From: Notospermus geniculatus
Lineage: Eukaryota > Nemertea > Pilidiophora > Heteronemertea > Lineidae
Length of the DNA stretch: 64,000 nucleotides
NCBI GenBank assembly: GCA_002633025.1
Contig: NMRB01000503.1
Location: forward strand, 163,329-227,328
Direction: 5' to 3'
Shown piece by piece: positions 11,772 to 20,858 of this stretch. Each line of letters opens with the position of its first letter. Positions within the stretch are counted from its first letter, which is position 1. A model generated the notes under the pieces. The model made no database searches. It was given only the letters and a program-made list of their open reading frames with translations, and was not told the origin of the DNA. The position numbers and the translations under genes were made by a program.

Positions 11772-12960
11772 TGCTAAAGTTAGTAGTGTCTTTTAGGTGT
11801 GGACAACTTACTTTACCTTGCTGGTCAAACTGAGCAGGTGTAGCCTACTGAATTACTTCTTCACTCTAGCAACTAACAAAATGGTACCAACCAATGTGTC
11901 AATCAATATCCTTCACAATTCATCGGAAACCCTTCTTCAAGGCTTGGATTTACAACTGATTGTGTTGTCATATACATGTACCAAGAGCATCTAAACCCTT
12001 TTTCTATGTTTATTTACAGCCTCCGTGAATTGTAGATCTGTACACAGACTTCAAACGTGGTATATATCCTCCTCAAAAAGGAATCAAGATCAGTGACTCG
12101 ATCTTTTGAAATTTAGCTTTTGTCGTGTGGTCAGATGAATTGGTTGGGCCTAGAATGTGGACCAGTCCTTGATATTCCAAAAGCAAACAGCAAAGTCGTT
12201 TGCTGCTGCAAAGTTAAAGAGAAATCAAAGGATGCTGAAGCGAATATAACCGGATACACGTCGATCAAATAAATAACCAGTATCAGAACGATATTCAAAT
12301 CCTGCTCAAAAATTAAGGGACTGAGAAAAATGAACAGCAGCTTTTTTCGCTTACCAAACCGCACAGCGAAACTTCCCAAATGAGAATTCCGGTAGATGCC
12401 GAATAGACAAGTGTGATTCCGTATTCGAACCTTTGATATGTATACGTAGAAAGCCCTATCATTACCATGACGAGAAATGTGTGCTCACTGATTCGTTTAT
12501 CTTTAATGTTTTATGGTAATTCTTGTTTCCTTTAGTGTTTAAATATATCTTTGGGTATTTATAGGTTACAAAGTTGTAGGTCTGTTTTACTGTCTATCCA
12601 AATAGAATACGTGTAAATATGATAATATGATGCATTTATGGATGATCAAATTTGTGGTTACTGCCGGCGGCTAAGGGCAAGTCAATCAGATATCAGAGGC
12701 CCTGTCATCAAAGAAGTTAAGACAGACATTTGAGGATTCGATAATCAAAGTGGAAATTAGCTACACTATCATACCAATGAGATGATAGGCTACACATTGT
12801 TAGTACATGTAGTATACAAAATCATACATGTATCTACGTCAGGAATAATTGGACTACATGTATTGACACAACCATCATCAGTATCAATGTATACTGTACA
12901 TGTACATCACACCTAAGAATAATAAGGCAATCATGCCAGCCCGCAGACGGAATATATCTG
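11772..12960 (-). repeat. 5' flank of receptor copy 1, duplicated at copies 2 and 3
   Basis: Sequence such as AAATTAAGGGACTGAGAAAA (12312) and TTCCGGTAGATGCCGA (12388) recurs upstream of the other two receptors. TGCCAGCCCGCAGACG (12935) recurs near 20001, so the duplicated unit included about 1.2 kb upstream. Confidence 0.75.
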
Positions 12961-13924
12961 AAGATCTAATGACTTAACATAAGGAGCAAAGATTATCACA
13001 TGAACCACTAATCTGCTTTTCGTCCTCAGTTATACTCTTGCCGCCACTCCTCCGACCACGATCCGATTTCAATGATTATACAAGACAGATATAGGAGGCT
13101 ACGATACTGCAGACCGCTGGCCTTTTGTCCATTTGTTTACTCACCAGATCAAACCAATTCATCCCTCATCAATAGCGTTGTACATTGACGATGATCTATT
13201 TGTATTAGATGACATCTCGCATTGATTGCACTTCTGGTAGTTACAATGGTGTTTATTCAGTTACTCTTATCACTTGGACGATACTTGTCATGTTTGATTC
13301 ACGTTTCTCATACGATCTGAGACCAGACGAAAAGCACAATTCAAATGCTGCTCTGTCCGATGTCGAAGAATCGCTGCAGGGCAAAGGCAGTCCTTAAAAA
13401 ACAAAACTGGTGTCCTCAAACTTCCCATCAAGGGTACTCAATCGCCTTTTATGCCGGAGGAGGTTTGTCAAAGGTTGTTCTGCTATAACAGGAAGTTCCG
13501 ATCCCCCTGCTTGCGCGATTAGCTAGTTCGTTCTCACACAAAGAAAGAAACCGGAGAAAGATTGTAGTTAATTACCGTTGATGTTGACTCTTTGTCATAT
13601 TTTTTCTCAAAGAAGGTTTGCCTTGGATTTTTTTGTCAAAAAGCGTTTTCTACAGCCTACATCGGCCAAGGGGTACTTAACATGCCCACAGGAAGGAAAC
13701 GAGAACAGTAGACGAAGGTCTTTTAAGCCACATGTAAGTTGTACGACAACCTATGACGCGAGCACATTCAAGTTAACTGAATCAGACGGAACATGATGAA
13801 ATCAACCATTTCTCCGTCCTACGCAAATAAATAAAAGTCAAACAAGAACTTTTTGACTGTGGGCAGGATTACTAAGACCAAAGGGAGAGTAGGAAGAACA
13901 GGCAAAAAGGATGAAAATGTTGAA

Positions 13925-14110
13925 GTCGCCTGTAAGCCTAGTGGTCATCACTTCCGCGCGGCAGTTCACGGGTTCGAATTCGATCAGCCTGGGCCATATG
14001 GGATTAACCATAAACTGTGGCCATCCAGTCTGATAAATAAATTTGACAAATTTATTTGTATCCAAAATAATACAGAATGTATAGAAAAAATACAGAAACA
14101 AGGAGCACAA
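13925..14110 (+). mobile_element. Candidate tRNA-derived SINE
   Basis: An A-box-like AAGCCTAGTGGT (13933-13944) and a B-box-like GGTTCGAATTC (13971-13981) are spaced 38 bp start to start. The flanks do not fold into an acceptor stem, so this is not an intact tRNA gene. An A-rich region follows. The element ends are uncertain. Confidence 0.45.
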
Positions 14111-14611
14111 AAAAGCAATTCTGCTTTAACAACTTGTGCCCCAGTCTGATAAATATAGGCCTATATAACAAAATATTATAACAAATCATGAACAGGAGCC
14201 TTTGAATTCCAGAGAGTTCGCTTTAAGTGGCCTTGCAAGGTTGTCTCTGAAACAGCTGACATTCGTAGCACAGCAAAAAGGAAATTTGGGGTGATGTGAT
14301 CTTTAACGTGATTGGTCTCGCACACATACAGACACATTCCAACACAGTCAATTAGTTCCATCCTCAGGGTTCGTACATGCCATTCTGGTTTTGAACTATC
14401 GCTGCAGGGCCTTGTACAAAATCACGGTTGTTTGGTCGGTAAAATGATTAGGTCATGACTTCGTAAGTTACTAAACCGAGTTACTAAGTTACTAAACCGA
14501 TCACAGGTAGGCTTCGCCAAAGAAGATAAAGGTAGAAGTCCAAAGATTGTAGCTCGTCCATTTTGTAGAGGAAAGACTCATAACCAGGCAGAAATACGAC
14601 GACACAGTTAA

Positions 14612-14956
14612 TTAAAGGAGCTCGACGTCCAAGTTGTAAACAAACTGGTTTGTTTACAAACAGTGGCCAGCAAACTAGTTTTATTCCTTCGTGAAGGTGG
14701 CAGCACCAGTAGCGCCCCGTGATCGTTAGACTGGTGCCCGGTCCAATGCAACTCACTCAACCACTCACTGGTTCCCTATCCACGCTGTGCTGCCACCTAT
14801 TATCGGTTATATGTACTGAAGTGAATATGTAGTCTCGCGGAGCCAACTGTTTCGTTCCGCAGGTACTGCGACACAAATGTTCGATCCTCAGATTCAGCTG
14901 GGTGACCGAGACTAGTGAATATCGTGTTTACAACTTGGACGTCCAGCTCCTTTAAA
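14612..14956. mobile_element. TIR element, ~345 bp
   Basis: Left TTAAAGGAGCTCGACGTCC and right GGACGTCCAGCTCCTTTAA are inverted, continuing through AAGTTGTAAACA / TGTTTACAACTT. It abuts the next element with a shared TTTAAAGG word. Confidence 0.8.
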
Positions 14957-15108
14957 GGCCCGAACCCACTGACGCGTTTTCACGCAGCGTGAAAACGCAG
15001 CGGCAGAAAATGCTTTGTTAAAAGGCAGCGGACCGAGAATATAACAAAGAATTTGTCGCGCGGTGATGAAACCGCGGCGGCAAAACGCGACAGTGGGTTC
15101 AGGCCTTT
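14954..15108. mobile_element. TTAAGGCC-type hairpin element
   Basis: Ends AAAGGCCCGAACCCACTG and CAGTGGGTTCAGGCCTTT, with inner GACGCGTTTT / AAAACGCGAC. Same family as 1229-1407. Confidence 0.8.
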
Positions 15109-15317
15109 AGACATTCGAATATAAGCTCACTGTAAAAAAAACGCCCATACTACAGTGTTTGCACGGTGGCCATGTTGGAGGTATAAACAAAAGAATTTTT
15201 CGCCAGTCACGGTCTATGGAGATTAACTTCGATTGTTTTGAAAGTCTGTTCTTTTGTTGTATGCCACCAACATGGCCGCAGTGACGTCACGTGCAAATTT
15301 TCTATTCTGTGCAAACG

Positions 15318-16914
15318 CCGAACAACAAGTGTGGGGTAGAAATGGTACAAAGGACGCAATGTTTGCTTCAAATTACTAATAAGTATAATAATCAGCTCTT
15401 CTGATGACACAAACAAATTCTCAGGGCAGTACAATCTTCGACAGCGCAAATCGAATCCTAGCCCGCTCAGCAGGCTACTTGCTCCACAAGTACGCCTGCT
15501 GTCGGGGTCTCGAAACCGGAAGAGTGGTCGGAATTCCTACCAGGCTGGATGCGCGCGCATCAGCTAGCAGACCTGTACATCATCATGCCTACATCGTGTA
15601 CATCTGTGTGCAGCGCTCTAACTGCAAGCTGCAGGAGTCGAAATGAGATAGCAGGGTACTTTCTTCAACGGACTATCCCCAGGATGTTTAGCTAATGACA
15701 CAAAACATCGCTGGGATAGGTCACTGAGTGTTTATCTCGCTGACATTCGTTGCACTACCTCGCTGAATGTTCGAAGCGAGAAATGTTGGACGCCAGACGC
15801 CATCTTGGAAATTTGGCTTCTTTGGGGAATACCTGCCGCCGATACGTCACCAGAGCACATTCGTATTCTGATTGGACGTATTCCGACCAATCACAGCCAG
15901 AATCAAGAGGGCGACAGTAGTCTCTTAAATCGTCAGATGTAGAGACTACTCTGTGGTCTAATCGAATCCTGGCTCAGGGATTCTGCTCAGGCTGGCCAAA
16001 GGATAACATCCCAACTAGCAACCTCTTAGATCTGGTCTGCCACAGCGATAGGCTGTTAACCCGCAACACAGCCCAAGTGCTTCAGTACTGCGCTGTCTAC
16101 ACAGGTCTGCACATGTCTGATCATTTAGTGTATCTGAACACACATGCCTACCCAAGGCACATTGCATAACACAAGTCACATACATTTACTGTTAACAATA
16201 GGCTCAAACCATGGCCCTCCTCAAAGACGTTTCCTTCACTTTGGGGAAGCATATATTTTGTGCCACAATAGCCGATAATTGTTTCCAAAATCTGCATTCC
16301 TAGGACGGCGATTCTACTCACACCTTACCCAGATCTCAGTGTTGCTCTCATCCAAAACCTTTCATGCGGACGAACAGATGCGATTGATTTTTACAACGTT
16401 AACTCGGATAACTTCTTCTCATAAAACAAGCCCACGATCAGTGAAAGTTATGAATAATAAAGCAATCCATGTCGCAACAAGCCATTTAAAAGAAAATTTC
16501 AAAGAGATGGTCATTCTCTGAGACAAAGTGGCCTTACCAATATAATGCTGATGTAGGTGCAGCAGAGGAATAATTTTTCCCAAACCTAATATCTCAAGGG
16601 AAAGGCAAACATTGTGTATGTGGAAGTCGTTTATTCCAATATTCTATTACACCGATGGGCATTCGTGCTCCAGTCGGAGGATAATTCTTGTGCCCGTTCC
16701 ACACGTCATAATTTTGATCAAAGTTTATACCACTATTACAGCGTTTCAGGGCCTGGATGTTTCATACTTATCTGCATGTGAGGTCTCATATTCCAGCAGA
16801 AACTGATCAAATATTATGACGGTGCGAAACGGCCATTGGTCACGCTGTTCACCACTTCGGATAGAACCATTGTTTTTCACCAACGAGACACTGCGGCCAT
16901 ATCCGGTTATACAA
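15318..16914 (-). repeat. 3' flank of receptor copy 2, homologous to 20184-20858
   Basis: Blocks 15318-15459, 15960-16150 and 16640-16914 match the flank of copy 3 in order. Two extra segments, 15460-15959 and about 16152-16642, interrupt the match. Confidence 0.8.
15460..15959. mobile_element. 500-bp insertion with 11-bp target duplication
   Basis: AATCGAATCCT occurs at both borders (15449-15459 and 15960-15970), while the matching site beside copy 3 (near 20387-20397) has it once with no insert. No terminal inverted repeat is visible, so a retroposon is more likely than a DNA transposon. Confidence 0.7.
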
Positions 16915-19139
16915 TCATGGCGTGATTCTCGAACAGACTTTGGCAAATAATTCCTTTAAATCTTTCCTATACTTTCGTCCTCCGCCCAAAAAGTACAGAT
17001 AAAAATTGAAGCAAAAATTAAAGAGAAAACTCGTGTAAAGACTAACTGTAATAAGATTATAGAGGAGAAAGCTGCATGTTACAACAAAGTTCTCAAACAA
17101 TTCAACCATTTGAGGAAACTGCAAGCTCACAATGAAAGATCTATACGGCATCGTGGTGATTAGGTAGGCAACACCAACATATATGGTCATCCGTGTCAAA
17201 TGGTTCGCATCCTTTTTTCCAGTTTCAGGTCCACGAGTCTGACTAAGCGATAAGCGTTGACTCGAAGCCTTCCGAACTGCTCGAATGATGATAATGTTGG
17301 TGACGAGGATTATTATGAAGGGTACAAGAGTTGATATGACCAACTGGAAACCAGAAGCAGCCAGTGTGCCTTCAGTATCCCCTGGTATGAAGGTCGCCAG
17401 ATTTTCTATGCCTAAAACACAGACATGACAGAGAGGTTAATTTTTTGGTAACGAACGACTAAATGGGCTGGAAAGTAAATACACGTAAATGTATGCTCTA
17501 AACTATACGCATTAATGCGGGTGATCCACCGACATTACGACGAGTTTACGATCAGTTTGCGATTAGTTCACGACAACAGTCGCCAAGGAATCGCAAACTC
17601 GTCGTAAAGAGTCGCAAATTGATCGTAAAAAATGACGTGACGGTGAAGCTGATCCACCGAACCAAATCAAACATGTTTGATCTCGTCGTAAACTCGTCGC
17701 AAACTAGTCGTCAACAGAAATCAGGGTTCGTGAACGAGTCGCAAATTAGTCGTTGAACGAATCGTGAACGCTGATCCACCGGCTGTGATTTTTCGTCGTA
17801 AACTTGTCGCAAACGCGTCGTGAACGAATCGCAAACTGATCGTAAACTCGTCGTAAAGTCAGTGGATCACTCGCATAACGCATTTCGTGATATTACGTTG
17901 TTGTCAAAAACAAGGATTTTTGGGGCTGTGAAGTCAATGTTACTGTAATTCTGAGGTTGGCAGGTGTTCTTAGCGTTCGCTGCCCTTTTGTCAGCACATA
18001 CACTGAGAACATCACGAACCTCGAAGTGCATTTGCGTGAACGTCGTTTTGAAAGATTCGTCATAATGAATGTTTATTTTAATCATTTGGTGTTATGATTA
18101 CCGCAGAAAACCATTCCTCAAAACTACGACGAAAAAAAAACTTACCGGTCTTGGAATCCTTGAAGTAGTGAAAGGAATGAAATAAGTAGCAATTGATTCC
18201 AGTTATTATTATTGTCCCAATTATTACGACTTTTATGGCCCGACTTTTCGTGCAGTACTTTGTTTTCGCCATGGGGAATTGGACTGCAATGGCTCGGTCT
18301 ACTGACATGGCCGCGAGGTAGAAGCTCGACAAAGTTGCGATGATAGAAAGCACAACAAAAGCAGAACTGGAAAATAGCAGTAGGATGTTATTACATTTCC
18401 ATGTATTGTCGTGTGTTAGAGAATTTAAGATGTGTCTTACGTTTACTTCGGACTCTGATATGGCTATCTGGGGAAGGCTAGTATATCTATGATGTGCTAT
18501 CATAAACTAATACGGTGATTAGTTTATGGTGCTATATGGGCTACCCACCCACGAACAAACGAAACATAATTAGCCGCAGCTGGTCGCCAATTTTTCCGAA
18601 AAAGTGGAAAATAATTTGCATTATCTAGCCTATTGCCTTGTTTTACCAGCCAACAGCCATGCCATTTGTTGCCGATGAGAAAAAAATTGTTTGGGGGTCA
18701 TTTGTGTAGATGACAGGGTTTGCGAAATGGACTCGACGCGACGCGACCACTTGATGACTCGATGCCAACTTCCCGTGTAAACATCAACGTTCCAACAAAG
18801 AGTGGCTACTTACATATATTGCATGTCTCTGTCTTGCTTCACCACCCTTCCGTAGAAGAATGGAACAAAAAACATGCCGACAGCAAGCATTGTCGCGTCT
18901 GCTGCCGCCATTGCAGCCATGTAAACAGATGCTGAAAGATTCCTGTTGTTTCTCTTTCCACATATCAATATAATGAGGATGTTCCCAGGAATCCCAAGGA
19001 TAAACTGAGGGACGCAACTGTAGTAGGCTATCGTTACGTGTATGTAAACCAACAAATCGGGATCTCCATATTTGCAGAATGCTTCTCCTGCAGGAATCGT
19101 TTCGTTAGTGTCAGTATAATAGTCAGTTGAGTCCGACAT
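16915..19139 (-). CDS. Rhodopsin-class GPCR, tandem copy 2, three exons
   Basis: Paralogue of the receptor at 10104-11771 with the same structure. Exons are 19139-18814, 18366-18146 and 17411-16915 (326, 221, 497 nt; phases 2 and 1), giving 347 residues plus stop; the one extra residue is a second Tyr in the N-terminal YYTDTNET stretch. All splice sites are canonical and no frame is broken. The last 142 residues differ from copy 1 at about 23 positions, nearly all inside membrane segments; ICL3 and most of the tail are unchanged. The same class A landmarks are absent (TM3 Cys, ECL2 Cys, TM4 Trp; DRA for DRY; NFYLY for NPxxY). Intron 2 (734 bp) carries a 363-bp terminal-inverted-repeat element at 17515-17877; intron 1 is 447 bp. 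The 3' flank is closely related to that of copy 3, so these two probably arose from the more recent duplication. Confidence 0.9.
17515..17877. mobile_element. 363-bp TIR element in intron 2 of receptor copy 2
   Basis: Ends ATGCGGGTGATCCACCGAC and GTCAGTGGATCACTCGCAT pair over about 50 bp. Flanks ACGCATTA (17507-17514) and ACGCATTT (17878-17885) are an 8-bp target duplication with one mismatch, as in hAT elements. The interior is full of variations on TCGCAAACT and TCGTAAACT. Confidence 0.85.
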
Positions 19140-20020
19140 TGCTAAAGTACATGTAAGGTGCGGACAACGTACTTTGCCTTGCTGGTCAAACTGAGGAGGT
19201 ATGCTGGATTACTTCTTCACACTAGCAATTCAGTTTAAATTCAGTACCTGTGAAAGTCGATTGCTGCTGCAGACTTAGAGAAATCAACGGATGTTGAATC
19301 CAACAGGTGTTTATTTCATCGGTCAGTTACATGTAGGCTAAGTACGATATTCAAATGGTCAAAAAATTAAGGGACTGAGAAAAATGAACAGCAGCTTTTT
19401 CCGTTTACCAAACGCCTGGTGAAACTCCAAATATGAATTCCGGTAGATGCCGAGTGGACAAATGTGATTCCGTATTCGAACGTTTGATATATGTACGTAG
19501 AAAGTGCTATCGCTACCATGACGAGAAATGTGTGCTCACTGATCTGTTTATCTTTAATGTTTGTTGAAATTCTTGTTTCCTTAAGAGTGTTTAAATATGT
19601 CGTTGGGTATTTATAGGTTACAAAGTTGTAGGTCTGTTTTACTGTGGATCCTAATAGAATACGCGTGTAATGATAATAATGATCATGTGTGTGGTTACTG
19701 CCGGCGGCTATGGCAAGTCGATCCGATATCAGAGGCCCTGCCATTTCAAATAAGGTATTGCGTCGAGAACTACGGCATTACAAACTCTACATTACAGAGG
19801 CCAATTAAATACAGAAGAGAATCATCTTGACTGAGAGTTGAAACATTAATTGAGTAGCTCTTGTCATGACTGTGAAGTTCAAGATCATTTTCTCAGATCA
19901 GAAAACATTCCTTATCAATGAAAGTAATCAAAGTGAGGAAAGACATTTGAGGATTCGATAACCAAAGTTGACCCTCGCTTATTAATTTTTGCCCTAGGCC
20001 TGCCAGCCCGCAGACGTATT
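19140..20020 (-). repeat. 5' flank of receptor copy 2
   Basis: Homologous to the upstream regions of copies 1 and 3. It contains an uninterrupted GGTGTTTATTTC (19302-19313), the empty site for the hairpin found upstream of copy 3. Confidence 0.75.
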
Positions 20021-20023
20021 AGG

Positions 20024-20163
20024 TTGGTTGAGATCAGTGACTTATTGTTATCACGGATCCTTATACGTATAGGGCCTACAGATCGGGGATGTACACAAAA
20101 TTTGTCCTCGTTCTACAGAATTCTATCCGTAAGGATCGGTGTTAAGTCGCTGATCTCAACCTC
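20024..20163. mobile_element. Hairpin element between receptor units 2 and 3
   Basis: GGTTGAGATCAGTGACTTA on the left is inverted as TAAGTCGCTGATCTCAACC on the right, with inner GGATCCTTA / TAAGGATC. It lies at the junction of the two duplicated units. Confidence 0.7.
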
Positions 20164-20858
20164 ACTGATGCATACTCTAAAAACACCGAACAAGTGTGGC
20201 GTAGAAATGGTACAAAAAACGATATGTTAGCTCCAAATTGAGTAAAGTAAAGAAAAAATAGTGCAATACCATACACAATGGGCAAACAAAACGATAGCAC
20301 ATGCTCAAGCGACACCTGATCAACTCTTCTGATGACACAAACTGCCACAACCAAATTCTGAGGGCAGTACAATCTTCGACAGCGCAAATCGAATCCTGGC
20401 TCAGGGAATCTGCTCACTAGGCTGCCCAAAGGATAACATCCCAACTAGCCACCTAGCTCTGGTCTGGCACAGCGATAGGCTGTTAACCCGCAACACAGCC
20501 CAAATGCTTCAATTCTGCGCTGTCTACACAGGTCTGCACATGTCTGATCAGTTAGTGTATCTGAACACACACGCCTATTACTCCGACGGGCATTCGTGCT
20601 TCAGTCAGTCGGAGGATAATTCTTGTGCCCGTTCCTTCACATCATAATTTTGATCAGTTTATATCATTATTACTGCGTTTCAGGACCGGGTGTTTCATAC
20701 ATGTACGTATCTGCGTGTGAGCTATATTCCAGCATATTCAGAAACTGATCAAATATTATGACGGTGTGAAACGGCCATTGGCCACGATGTTCGCCATTTC
20801 GGATGGAACCGTGTAGTTTTTCACCAACGAGGCACTGCGGCCATATCCGGTTATACAA

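Noticed and set aside
13925-13995. Intact tRNA gene
   Set aside because: A- and B-box-like words are present, but no acceptor or anticodon stems close; treated as SINE-like.
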